From positions 1-20,318 of the IMG/VR virus record IMGVR_UViG_3300042429_000179: 20,318 bases of DNA; one strand, written 5' to 3'. Shown in pieces: positions 5,770 through 10,547 of this stretch. The translations under genes and the position numbers were made by a program. A model generated the notes under the pieces. The model had not been told where the DNA came from. It saw only the letters and a list, made by a program, of their open reading frames with translations, and searched no databases. Each line of letters opens with the position of its first letter. The stretch's first letter is position 1. The DNA is from a virus.

Positions 5770-6420
5770 TTATCCCCCTAATATGTCTCTTGCCCAAAAA
5801 GGCCATTCTTCTGCCCAGCGTTTTCCAGTTTCTGAAGATAGCCAGTCCTTACATCCTCTAATTGTATCAGTTCTCCATTTTAAATATTCTTCTTGGTCCC
5901 AGTTTGTTCCTGGTTTAGTTTTATCGTATACTACAAATGTAACAGTTCTCTTGTTATCTCCCGCTGCCGATTCTGCACCGTGCAATACAGCAGAAGATTG
6001 AACTACTAGGTCGCCTTTGTGTGGTTGCATCCATGTATTTGTTTCTGGATAGTAAAGTCGTCCTCCATCCATTTCTGCTAGGTATATAACTCCGCCAAAA
6101 GATTTTTTATGTGGATGAGGGTCGTATGCCTGGTCGTCGCTGTGAATTCCAAATGGTTTACCTGGGACTGAGTACCAGTGTAAAAAAGTATTTACATCGT
6201 ATTGATCTTTATCAAAGATTTCTTTAACTCTTTCTACAAGCTGGCGTAGCATGGGAACTTGCAATAAGAGTATTCCTTTATTACTAGGGTTTTCGGTTAT
6301 CTCACCGATTTCTTGTGCCATCCTAGATTGTTCAAAAGCTAAATCACATAGCTCTTCAGAGATAAATCCTCTGTATACATATGCAGAGTCATTTATTTTT
6401 TCCCAACCAGTAAAATCCAT
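5770..6420 (-). CDS. 2-oxoglutarate/Fe(II) oxygenase (prolyl-hydroxylase-like)
   Basis: 216 residues from the ATG at 6420; AAAGG is 7 bases upstream, and a GTG two codons earlier is too close to that site. Counting from this ATG, the iron ligands are H93-x-D95 (FGIHSDDQ) and H147 (AVLHGAES), with R158 (NKRTVTF) for 2-oxoglutarate. MDGGRLYYP near 117 and PHKGDLVVQ near 133 complete the core. Shorter than its downstream partner, with which it forms an operon without a gap. The pair differ widely in sequence, so they probably act on different substrates or as a heteromer. Family assignment is firm. Confidence 0.88.
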   Translation of the reverse strand: MDFTGWEKINDSAYVYRGFISEELCDLAFEQSRMAQEIGEITENPSNKGILLLQVPMLRQLVERVKEIFDKDQYDVNTFLHWYSVPGKPFGIHSDDQAYDPHPHKKSFGGVIYLAEMDGGRLYYPETNTWMQPHKGDLVVQSSAVLHGAESAAGDNKRTVTFVVYDKTKPGTNWDQEEYLKWRTDTIRGCKDWLSSETGKRWAEEWPFWARDILGG

Positions 6421-6445
6421 ATACACACCTTTTCTCGTTATATAA

Positions 6446-6454
6446 ATTATACCA
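6446..6454 (-). promoter_or_regulatory. Extended -10 promoter of the oxygenase pair
   Basis: Minus-strand TGG followed by perfect TATAAT (6446-6451). The predicted start leaves a leader of about 20 bases containing the AAAGG ribosome site. No good -35 or TGTCAG box is seen. Confidence 0.55.
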
Positions 6455-6469
6455 TTCTGCTGATTAGGA

Positions 6470-6498
6470 TTGACTAATGGGGCTAATTATTTTAAAAT
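6470..6498 (+). promoter_or_regulatory. Candidate SigA promoter
   Basis: TTGACT (6470-6475), 17 bases, TAAAAT (6493-6498). It would transcribe the non-coding AT-rich region toward the first gene of the rightward arm. Supported by match only. Confidence 0.35.
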
Positions 6499-6531
6499 GT
6501 TAATATAATTTTTTGGAGTTGTATCACTTGA

Positions 6532-6550
6532 TCTTAGGTCTTAGGTCTTA
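6532..6550. repeat. Tandem 7-base repeat
   Basis: TCTTAGG, TCTTAGG, TCTTA in direct tandem, followed 35 bases later by a tandem 8-base unit GACCCCCC (6586-6601). Possible protein-binding or slippage sites; nothing else known. Confidence 0.6.
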
Positions 6551-6758
6551 CTATATATTTAATATTTATTATTTATTGATTTACTGACCCCCCGACCCCC
6601 CTATTGGAAGTATACTATTTCTATTTTCGATGTCAAGCTTCCCACCAAAAAATATTTTTTTTGAGATTTTACAAAATGTTAATATATCTTTATCTTGTAC
6701 GATACACACTATAAAAAAATTCGGACATTTTGGATAGACCGCACATATTGAGCGTGAG

Positions 6759-6774
6759 TGTGTCCTATATCACA
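6759..6774 (+). promoter_or_regulatory. CRP/GlxR-like operator
   Basis: TGTGT-N6-TCACA. Its centre lies 56.5 bp before the TGTCAG box at 6823. One mismatch to the TGTGA-N6-TCACA consensus. Confidence 0.55.
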
Positions 6775-6822
6775 GGGTTTTTCTAAGATTTATTTGCGAC
6801 ACGCCCGAGAAACACCTCTAAA

Positions 6823-6844
6823 TGTCAGTCCCCCCTGCTATGCT
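6823..6844 (+). promoter_or_regulatory. TGTCAG-N10-TATGCT promoter
   Basis: TGTCAG (6823-6828), 10 bases, TATGCT (6839-6844) with extended -10 TGC. The predicted leader to the ATG at 6901 is about 50 bases and holds an AGCGG/CCGCT hairpin (6864-6882) and ACGAAAGGAG. Confidence 0.65.
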
Positions 6845-6900
6845 TAAGGTATAAAGAAAAACAAGCGGTAAAGAAATCCGCTAACGAAAGGAGCAATCAA

Positions 6901-7053
6901 ATGCTCACTCAAAAAACACTAGACGCAATCGTCTATGAATACCAACACGGGGGCGTGAAGTCCAACCACCCCGAATTGACTACCTATGAACGCAAGGCGT
7001 TGCTAAAGCACCTCTTTAGCCTACCGACCTATTGCGCTTGTTGTGTGAGGTAA
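6901..7053 (+). CDS. Hypothetical 50-aa protein, first gene of the rightward arm
   Basis: Begins MLTQKTLDAIVYEYQHGG and ends CACCVR, with C-x-C-C at the extreme C-terminus. A strong ribosome site (ACGAAAGGAG) lies just upstream. The stop codon is inside a near-perfect CRP-like palindrome (7044-7059), so the end of the gene doubles as regulatory DNA for the next operon. Codon use is richer in G and C than in the left arm. No family recognised. Confidence 0.65.
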   Translation: MLTQKTLDAIVYEYQHGGVKSNHPELTTYERKALLKHLFSLPTYCACCVR

Positions 7054-7059
7054 ATCACA
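7044..7059 (+). promoter_or_regulatory. CRP/GlxR-like operator
   Basis: TGTGA-GGTAAA-TCACA, a perfect consensus palindrome extended by flanking G and C residues (GTGTGA/TCACAC). Its centre is 36.5 bp before the TGTCAG box at 7088. Confidence 0.7.
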
Positions 7060-7087
7060 CACGACACTAGCCCCAAATGGGTCTAAA

Positions 7088-7109
7088 TGTCAGTAGGTCG
7101 TGATAGTCT
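7088..7109 (+). promoter_or_regulatory. TGTCAG-N10-TAGTCT promoter
   Basis: TGTCAG (7088-7093), 10 bases, TAGTCT (7104-7109), TGA extended -10. The -10 is the weakest of the set. The long leader (about 113 bases) carries the 19-base direct repeat. Confidence 0.5.
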
Positions 7110-7135
7110 TACGACATACAAATAAATAAAGAATT

Positions 7136-7189
7136 AGAGCGTGAGCCTAGCAAATAATCCGAAAGGTGAGCCTAGCAAATAATCGCTCT
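7136..7189 (+). repeat. 19-bp direct repeat inside inverted arms, in an mRNA leader
   Basis: Two exact copies of GTGAGCCTAGCAAATAATC (7141-7159 and 7166-7184), 6 bases apart. They are enclosed by AGAGCG (7136-7141) and CGCTCT (7184-7189), which can pair. Located in the 5' leader of the gene at 7229. Could be a structured regulatory leader or a repeated binding site. Confidence 0.75.
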
Positions 7190-7228
7190 CAACAAAATAA
7201 CCAACTAACGAAAAGGATAGAAAATAAA

Positions 7229-7378
7229 ATGACAATCACTTACTCACTATGGGACGGCGCACAATTCCTAGGTTTCTTTACAGCAACTAGCGCAGACGAA
7301 ATGAACAAGACAGTAACCGAACTACAAAAGGTTTCTAAAAATGTAGTAGCACACCTACGAAAGGTAGAACAGAACTAA
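7229..7378 (+). CDS. Hypothetical 49-aa protein
   Basis: Start ATG at 7229 with ACGAAAAGGA about 11 bases upstream. An in-frame GTG at 7166 lies inside the direct repeat with its ribosome site touching the codon, so it is unlikely. The sequence MTITYSLWDGAQFLGFFTA followed by a helix (ADEMNKTVTELQKVSKNVVAHL) suggests a small alpha/beta fold. TAATG overlap with the next gene. No family recognised. Confidence 0.65.
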   Translation: MTITYSLWDGAQFLGFFTATSADEMNKTVTELQKVSKNVVAHLRKVEQN

Positions 7379-7560
7379 TGTCATACGCATACTCTTACCA
7401 AACTAACTCAATAGATAAATACGCCTCTATCCAATCAGATGTCGCAGACGCATACGCTTACCTTGATGAAGTAGATGAGGAACAACCTCCACTTGATGAC
7501 TTTGATGACTCAGATGATGAACAACTAGCAAAACTATACTCACTAACTTGGGAAGGCTAA
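7378..7560 (+). CDS. Small acidic protein
   Basis: 60 residues, N-terminal Tyr-rich segment (MSYAYSYQTNSIDKYAS), then a strongly acidic region (LDDFDDSDDEQLAKLY). The start overlaps the previous stop by one base (TAATG). Acidic phage proteins of this kind may mimic DNA or bind host proteins, but nothing here identifies a target. Confidence 0.6.
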   Translation: MSYAYSYQTNSIDKYASIQSDVADAYAYLDEVDEEQPPLDDFDDSDDEQLAKLYSLTWEG

Positions 7561-7563
7561 TAA

Positions 7564-7758
7564 ATGACTATCGAACTAAATGAATACGGCTTAATGATTG
7601 ACCTAGGCGACTTCCTCTATGTATCTCTAGGGTGGGCGTTCATTATCTTGACCGCTCTAGTTATTGTCGGCGTTAAGGTATACAATAAGATAAAGAATAA
7701 GCGAGTAGCGGATACATTCGTAACCGATACAACTACTAACGATTTATGGAGTAACTAA
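7564..7758 (+). CDS. Single-pass membrane protein
   Basis: 64 residues: a short extracytoplasmic or acidic N-terminus (MTIELNEYGLMIDLGDF), a hydrophobic helix about residues 19-38 (SLGWAFIILTALVIVGVKVY), then a basic stop-transfer (NKIKNKR) and polar tail. GGAAGG lies about 9 bases upstream. One-base overlap with the next membrane gene suggests a two-protein unit. Function unknown. Confidence 0.65.
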   Translation: MTIELNEYGLMIDLGDFLYVSLGWAFIILTALVIVGVKVYNKIKNKRVADTFVTDTTTNDLWSN

Positions 7759-7883
7759 TGACTACTAATCGCATACTAACTACACTAGTCCAATTAGGTA
7801 TCGGTATCCCCGCCCTACTTATGGCTCGCCTTGTATGGCGTGAGATCGTGTCCGATTATAGGGAGTGGGCTAAATCACACTAA
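7758..7883 (+). CDS. Mini membrane protein, 41 aa
   Basis: Begins MTTNRILTTLVQLGIGIPAL and continues hydrophobic to about residue 22, then a charged tail (WREIVSDYREWAKSH). It starts within the stop of the preceding membrane gene (TAATG). Probably an inner-membrane peptide co-translated with it. No family recognised. Confidence 0.6.
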   Translation: MTTNRILTTLVQLGIGIPALLMARLVWREIVSDYREWAKSH

Positions 7884-7994
7884 CGCTACGGCGTGTCGGC
7901 TTGACAAAGTCAAGCTGGCCCGCAAAGGCACGGGGTCGGGCGTGTCGTTACGGGTACCTACTAGAACCCCTGGAATTTTGTGAGATTTATCACA
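7884..7994. repeat. Intergenic cassette, copy 1
   Basis: Contains, in order, GGCGTGTCGG (7890-7899), a perfect hairpin GCTTGAC-AAA-GTCAAGC (7899-7915), GCCCGCAAAGG (from 7918), CGGGGTCGGGCGTGTCG (to 7947), TTACGGG, AACCCCTGGAATTTT (to 7979) and a CRP-like palindrome. The same block recurs at 8893, 10164, 11411 and, degenerately, at 13296, 14600, 16885 and 19749. The GC-rich part may terminate transcription, though no T run follows. Confidence 0.75.
7979..7994 (+). promoter_or_regulatory. CRP/GlxR-like operator
   Basis: TGTGA-GATTTA-TCACA, perfect arms. Centre 47.5 bp before the TGTCGG box at 8034. Confidence 0.7.
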
Positions 7995-8026
7995 TAAAAA
8001 GATTTCTTGAAATACGGCGTGTCGTG

Positions 8027-8055
8027 TTGATAATGTCGGTGTGCTCGTGTATAAT
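8027..8055 (+). promoter_or_regulatory. TGTCGG-N10-TATAAT promoter with an additional canonical -35
   Basis: TGTCGG (8034-8039), 10 bases, TATAAT (8050-8055), extended -10 TG. This copy also has TTGATA at 8027-8032, exactly 17 bases before the -10, so it could work as an ordinary SigA promoter as well. The leader to ATG 8087 is about 25 bases and contains ACGAAAGG. Confidence 0.75.
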
Positions 8056-8086
8056 ACCATTATAACCACAACGAAAGGTCGATAAA

Positions 8087-8215
8087 ATGACACTAGATGA
8101 ATACAAGGCTTATGTAGAAGCCACACGCAAGGAAAGCCTACTAAAGGCTATCGCAACAATGTCAGAGGCTAATGATAAGATGTCCTCACTATTCAATACT
8201 AAGGAGGCAGACTAA
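8087..8215 (+). CDS. Hypothetical 42-aa helical protein
   Basis: Begins MTLDEYKAYVEATRKESLLK; a single amphipathic helix is likely across most of its length. Preceded by ACGAAAGG in the stereotyped leader of its own promoter. It is followed without a gap by the next ATG (TAAATG). Function unknown. Confidence 0.6.
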   Translation: MTLDEYKAYVEATRKESLLKAIATMSEANDKMSSLFNTKEAD

Positions 8216-8341
8216 ATGGGTTATGTAGAAATCTTTCGCATAGATAACGAGGGTGCGGGTTGGGTAGATTTATCCGAGGCAACACCAGATGAACTATTCA
8301 ACATTGAATTAGGATTACTAAATGAAGGGGCGTTTGAATAA
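8216..8341 (+). CDS. Hypothetical 41-aa acidic protein
   Basis: Begins MGYVEIFRIDNEGAGWVDLS with a Glu-rich second half. AAGGAGG lies at about 7 bases inside the end of the previous gene, giving good translation support. It ends TAATG onto the next gene. No family recognised. Confidence 0.6.
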   Translation: MGYVEIFRIDNEGAGWVDLSEATPDELFNIELGLLNEGAFE

Positions 8342-8466
8342 TGGCTAGTAATTGGACAACATTCGCAACTGTAAGAGATTACCCTAGCGGGCTAATGAAT
8401 GAATGCGTATGCGGGCAAGTAGTCCTTGCGCCAAAAACACGACACGAGAATTGCGAGAATAAATAA
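8341..8466 (+). CDS. Hypothetical 41-aa protein with possible metal site
   Basis: Begins MASNWTTFATVRDYPSGLMN, then ECVCGQVVLAPKTRHENCENK. The C-x-C-G turn plus H and C about 14 residues later resemble a minimal zinc knuckle (C-x-C ... H-x2-C). Coupled by TAATG to its upstream neighbour and followed directly by the next ATG. Function unknown. Confidence 0.6.
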   Translation: MASNWTTFATVRDYPSGLMNECVCGQVVLAPKTRHENCENK

Positions 8467-8619
8467 ATGAAAAGATACACATTCGGCGTTTGGCTAGACA
8501 TAGACGCAGAGGACGAAAATCAGGCGGTGTCTTTATTTGATAGCGTTGTGAAAAACACTTTTGTTTCAGACTCTTATTGTTTTGAATGGAAAGAGGTCGC
8601 AGATGAAATCGCAATTTGA
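8467..8619 (+). CDS. Hypothetical 50-aa protein
   Basis: Begins MKRYTFGVWLDIDAEDENQA. The pattern of a beta strand, an acidic loop (DAEDENQAVSLFDSVV) and a second strand suggests a small ferredoxin-like half-fold such as those that handle aldehyde or DNA-mimic functions in phages, but no family is recognised. It begins immediately after the previous stop and overlaps the next gene by 17 bases. Confidence 0.55.
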   Translation: MKRYTFGVWLDIDAEDENQAVSLFDSVVKNTFVSDSYCFEWKEVADEIAI

Positions 8620-8797
8620 AAAAGATTTAGAAATAAAAGAAAGTTTTATTGATTTACTAAATGATGTTTATCCAACTGTAAAAATTGGTTATTCAACTTT
8701 TACTCCCGCCGAGATTTTGGAATGTTGCGACCCTGTTGCTTTTTCTATCGGACTAATTGAACACGAGGACTATCTAGCAGAAATGGAAAACGAATGA
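8603..8797 (+). CDS. Hypothetical 64-aa protein
   Basis: ATG at 8603 with AGAGG about 8 bases upstream, inside the end of the previous gene. Sequence MKSQFEKDLEIKESFIDLLN followed by a segment with ECCDPVAF; mostly helical and acidic. The pattern of a hydrophobic core with a GLIEHEDYLAEM tail occurs in actinophage hypotheticals, but I do not recognise a named family. Overlaps the next gene by 4 bases. Confidence 0.6.
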   Translation: MKSQFEKDLEIKESFIDLLNDVYPTVKIGYSTFTPAEILECCDPVAFSIGLIEHEDYLAEMENE

Positions 8798-8892
8798 GCG
8801 ATTTATTTGGATTTGAAAAAGCAATTCAGCTCGATCATCTTACCGATAAACAAATAAACGAATTAGAAGAAATTCTAAAAGATTATCAATAG
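8794..8892 (+). CDS. Hypothetical 32-aa peptide
   Basis: ATGA overlap with the previous stop. Sequence MSDLFGFEKAIQLDHLTDKQ plus a short acidic helix ending KDYQ. Translational coupling and position at the end of the operon support it; length makes it uncertain. It ends just before intergenic cassette copy 2. Confidence 0.45.
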   Translation: MSDLFGFEKAIQLDHLTDKQINELEEILKDYQ

Positions 8893-9041
8893 ATAGCGGC
8901 GTGTCGCCTTGACAAAAGGTGATCCGCCCGCAAAAGCACGGGGTCGGGCGTGTCGTTATGAAAGAGTTATAAAACCCCTGGAATTTTACGGCGTGTCGAT
9001 TTGACAGACAAAACGGACATATCTATGTGATTAGTATCACA
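8893..9041. repeat. Intergenic cassette, copy 2
   Basis: Same order as copy 1: GGCGTGTCG (from 8899) followed by CCTTGACA, GCCCGCAAAAGCACGGGGTCGGGCGTGTCG (split from 8925 to 8955), AACCCCTGGAATTTT, then another GGCGTGTCG with TTGACA at 9001-9006, and the CRP-like palindrome at 9026. Confidence 0.75.
9026..9041 (+). promoter_or_regulatory. CRP/GlxR-like operator
   Basis: TGTGA-TTAGTA-TCACA, perfect arms. Centre 56.5 bp before the TGTCAG box at 9090. Confidence 0.7.
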
Positions 9042-9089
9042 CCGCTTGAGCGTCTCAATATTTGGAATTACTGGCTAGTAATGTGAAAA

Positions 9090-9111
9090 TGTCAGCCCTA
9101 TCCGCTATAAT
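9090..9111 (+). promoter_or_regulatory. TGTCAG-N10-TATAAT promoter
   Basis: TGTCAG (9090-9095), 10 bases, perfect TATAAT (9106-9111). Leader about 25 bases with ACGAAAGG. A palindrome ATTACT-GGCT-AGTAAT (9066-9081) lies just upstream. Confidence 0.75.
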
Positions 9112-9142
9112 TGCGGTATAACCAAACGAAAGGTGACAACTT

Positions 9143-9343
9143 ATGTCAGCAAATGTCTATTCCGTAGCAAACCTACTTGTAGGAAAAATGTATTACTCTC
9201 GCTCAGTATCGGGCGAAATTATTGACGCAGAAAAAACCGATAAGGTCTGGTATGCGGATTGCGATAGTTATCGAATTCAGGTAAGAGCGCAAAACACTTT
9301 CAGAGATACTTATCGCTATGTAGCCGTAAAGGTAGGTGAATAA
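9143..9343 (+). CDS. Hypothetical 66-aa protein
   Basis: Begins MSANVYSVANLLVGKMYYSR; alternates strands and loops (GEIIDAEKTDKVWYADCDSYRIQVRAQ), suggesting a small beta-barrel. ACGAAAGG lies about 10 bases before the ATG. First gene of an operon of six. Function unknown. Confidence 0.65.
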   Translation: MSANVYSVANLLVGKMYYSRSVSGEIIDAEKTDKVWYADCDSYRIQVRAQNTFRDTYRYVAVKVGE

Positions 9344-9514
9344 ATGTTAGATACAAAATACATTGACGAAACCGAATTCTATTTCATAAAAGATGAAATA
9401 AAATTTCATTGTGACGAAAGCCAATTTGTTTATGTGTGTAAAGCACACGGCGAGCAAATGGGTTGCTACTATTGCGAATTTAACTATGATGAGAATTGCG
9501 AGTGTGAAGGATAA
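9344..9514 (+). CDS. Cys-rich, zinc-binding-like 56-aa protein
   Basis: Begins MLDTKYIDETEFYFIKDEIK, then cysteines at 23, 32, 41, 44, 52 and 54, with H22 and H35 nearby (FHC, VCKAHG, CYYC, NCEC). This is enough for one or two zinc sites. Start immediately follows the previous stop (TAAATG) and it is coupled to the next gene by TAATG. Function unknown. Confidence 0.65.
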   Translation: MLDTKYIDETEFYFIKDEIKFHCDESQFVYVCKAHGEQMGCYYCEFNYDENCECEG

Positions 9515-9651
9515 TGATAAACTCAGTAATGCGTATAGATTGCTCAGATTGTAATTCAACTGGACTAATCTTTTTTGGAGATAACAATAATTTTGATGTC
9601 GAAACTTGCGATTGCGATTTCGGCAAAGAGCAAGACTCATTTTTTAACTAA
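9514..9651 (+). CDS. Zinc-ribbon-like 45-aa protein
   Basis: Begins MINSVMRIDCSDCNSTGLIF and later ETCDCDFG: C10-x2-C13 and C32-x-C34, reminiscent of a DnaJ-type or rubredoxin knuckle with the CNSTG turn. One-base overlap (TAATG) with the preceding Cys-rich gene, so the two may act together. Its last codons overlap the ACGAAAGGG site of the next gene. No named family. Confidence 0.65.
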   Translation: MINSVMRIDCSDCNSTGLIFFGDNNNFDVETCDCDFGKEQDSFFN

Positions 9652-9665
9652 CGAAAGGGAAACTA

Positions 9666-9869
9666 ATGTATAAAATAACTCTAGCCTATGACGGAAATGC
9701 GCCACATTGGCAAGGCGATTACTATGATGAAATGGAAGCGTGGTCAGCGTTTTTCAAATTCACCGATTGGGGATTTGCTGATGAATTCTCAACTGTAAAT
9801 ATTTACACTCCCGAATTGAAATGCTATACAAAAAACTTTTATCGTAGCGGAATGGTGGTAGCAAAATGA
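9666..9869 (+). CDS. Hypothetical 67-aa protein
   Basis: Begins MYKITLAYDGNAPHWQGDYY, followed by a helix (DEMEAWSAFFKFTDWGFADE) and strands. ACGAAAGGG is 9 bases before the ATG even though no TGTCAG promoter precedes it, showing that this motif belongs to translation rather than transcription. Small alpha/beta fold likely. Function unknown. Confidence 0.65.
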   Translation: MYKITLAYDGNAPHWQGDYYDEMEAWSAFFKFTDWGFADEFSTVNIYTPELKCYTKNFYRSGMVVAK

Positions 9870-10057
9870 TGACACGCAAAGACTATGTAGCAACCGCAGA
9901 AATTCTAAAGTATGCTAGCGATAAAACTCACCCCGCTTTATTTTCTAAAATCGTAAATGATTTCGCTGAAATGTTTGCGAAAGATAATGAGCGATTTGAT
10001 GTAAAACGATTTCACGAAGCGAGCAATTACAATGTTCCTAAATTCACTTCAAGATAA
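9866..10057 (+). CDS. Hypothetical 63-aa protein
   Basis: Begins MMTRKDYVATAEILKYASDK and is followed by a helix ending NDFAEMFAKDNERFDVKRFH. This pattern (RKDYVATAEIL ... FA.MFA.DNPRFD..RF) is a common hypothetical protein of actinophages and plasmids, without known function. ATGA-type overlap of 4 bases with the previous gene; translation could start at either of the two adjacent ATGs. Confidence 0.7.
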   Translation: MMTRKDYVATAEILKYASDKTHPALFSKIVNDFAEMFAKDNERFDVKRFHEASNYNVPKFTSR

Positions 10058-10163
10058 AGTAAAACGCATTCAGGAATTGCGCCGCAGTAATGCGGCGCAA
10101 CCTGTTCGCAATAAAAAAAAATACACACGCAAAATAAAACATAAAAATAAATTCGATCAATAG
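10032..10163 (+). CDS. Small basic protein, 43 aa
   Basis: Begins MFLNSLQDKVKRIQELRRSN and ends in a Lys/Arg-rich tail (KKKYTRKIKHKNK), so it probably binds nucleic acid. It overlaps the previous gene by 26 bases; the ribosome site is weak. A perfect 10-bp hairpin with a GTAA loop (10077-10100) lies within it. Coding status is plausible but not secure. Confidence 0.45.
   Translation: MFLNSLQDKVKRIQELRRSNAAQPVRNKKKYTRKIKHKNKFDQ
10077..10100 (+). other. Perfect hairpin with GNRA-type loop
   Basis: TTGCGCCGCA pairs exactly with TGCGGCGCAA around GTAA. An A-rich stretch follows, not a T run, so it is not a standard terminator. It could stabilise or process the mRNA 3' end, or slow ribosomes in the overlapping small gene. 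Confidence 0.7.
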
Positions 10164-10240
10164 CCCACAGCTCGGCCCGCAAAGGTACGGGGTCGGGCGT
10201 GTCGTTAAGACTGTGATCTAAAACACCCTGGAAAATTGGG
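10164..10240. repeat. Intergenic cassette, copy 3
   Basis: GCCCGCAAAGGTACGGGGTCGGGCGTGTCG (split across 10174-10204), TTAAGACTG, then the CCCTGGAAAATT block (10226-10238). It lacks the leading GTGTCG/TTGACA part. Here the CRP-like half-site precedes the CCCTGG block rather than following it. Confidence 0.65.
10212..10227 (+). promoter_or_regulatory. Degenerate CRP-like operator
   Basis: TGTGA-TCTAAA-ACACC: one perfect arm, 3 of 5 in the other. Centre 35.5 bp before the TGTCAG box at 10255. Confidence 0.4.
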
Positions 10241-10254
10241 CGTGGCGTGGAAAA

Positions 10255-10276
10255 TGTCAGTCTAATCTGCTATAAT
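10255..10276 (+). promoter_or_regulatory. TGTCAG-N10-TATAAT promoter
   Basis: TGTCAG (10255-10260), 10 bases ending TGC, perfect TATAAT (10271-10276). Leader of about 24 bases with ACGAAAGAGG. Confidence 0.75.
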
Positions 10277-10306
10277 TCCAATATCTACCAACGAAAGAGG
10301 TCCATT

Positions 10307-10516
10307 ATGGAACTATTTACAGTATCTTGCTTGAACTATGAAATTTGTGGCGCTCAAGAAACTTTTGACAATGATTCAGAATATGAAATTTATGGCGATG
10401 ATTATATCTGCGCTGAATGCTATGCGTCTGAGGAAATGGAATTCTTTGAAACTATTGGCTGGGCTGATTCTGATGCTCTTGCTTCCGCTGGATTTGGAAT
10501 GGATGAGGATTACTAA
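10307..10516 (+). CDS. Acidic zinc-binding-like protein, 69 aa
   Basis: Start ATG 10307, after ACGAAAGAGG at about 7 bases. Sequence MELFTVSCLNYEICGAQETF, then YICAECYASEEMEFFE: C8 and C14 with C36-x2-C39 can form one zinc ribbon, followed by an acidic C-terminus. The pattern 'C..CG ... YICAEC' resembles small actinophage zinc ribbons. Ends two bases before the next TGTCAG promoter. Function unknown. Confidence 0.65.
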   Translation: MELFTVSCLNYEICGAQETFDNDSEYEIYGDDYICAECYASEEMEFFETIGWADSDALASAGFGMDEDY

Positions 10517-10518
10517 TA

Positions 10519-10540
10519 TGTCAGACCCAACCGCTATAAT
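10519..10540 (+). promoter_or_regulatory. TGTCAG-N10-TATAAT promoter placed for a leaderless mRNA
   Basis: TGTCAG (10519-10524), 10 bases, perfect TATAAT (10535-10540), then 7 bases to ATG 10548, which is where transcription should begin. No CRP-like site is present; the box starts 3 bases after the upstream stop codon. Confidence 0.75.
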
Positions 10541-10547
10541 TACCCCT

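Larger units (their letters stand above)
6421..6900. other. AT-rich divergence region between leftward and rightward arms
   Basis: No convincing gene in about 480 bases. Seen here: the leftward promoter of the oxygenase pair (6446-6454); a rightward TTGACT-N17-TAAAAT (6470-6498); a tandem 7-base repeat TCTTAGG (6532-6550); two tandem GACCCCCC units (6586-6601); a very AT-rich stretch (6630-6720); then the first CRP-like palindrome and TGTCAG promoter. Transcription diverges here, so it may hold a control switch or replication start. Confidence 0.6.

Noticed and set aside
7141-7184. CRISPR array
   Set aside because: Only two repeat copies with a 6-base spacer; far too short for a CRISPR and no cas genes.
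7899-7915. TTGACA in the cassette hairpin as a canonical -35
   Set aside because: No -10-like hexamer lies 16-18 bases downstream; the sequence is better explained as one arm of a perfect hairpin.
8160-8181. TGTCAG-N10-TAAGAT inside the gene at 8087
   Set aside because: Spacing fits, but the -10 is poor, no ACGAAAGG leader or leaderless ATG follows, and the next gene has its own ribosome site within the operon. Kept as doubtful, not listed.
10338-10547. Longer start of the Gp88-like protein within the preceding gene
   Set aside because: The sequence before 10548 is the other-frame shadow of the acidic zinc-protein gene and includes the promoter.
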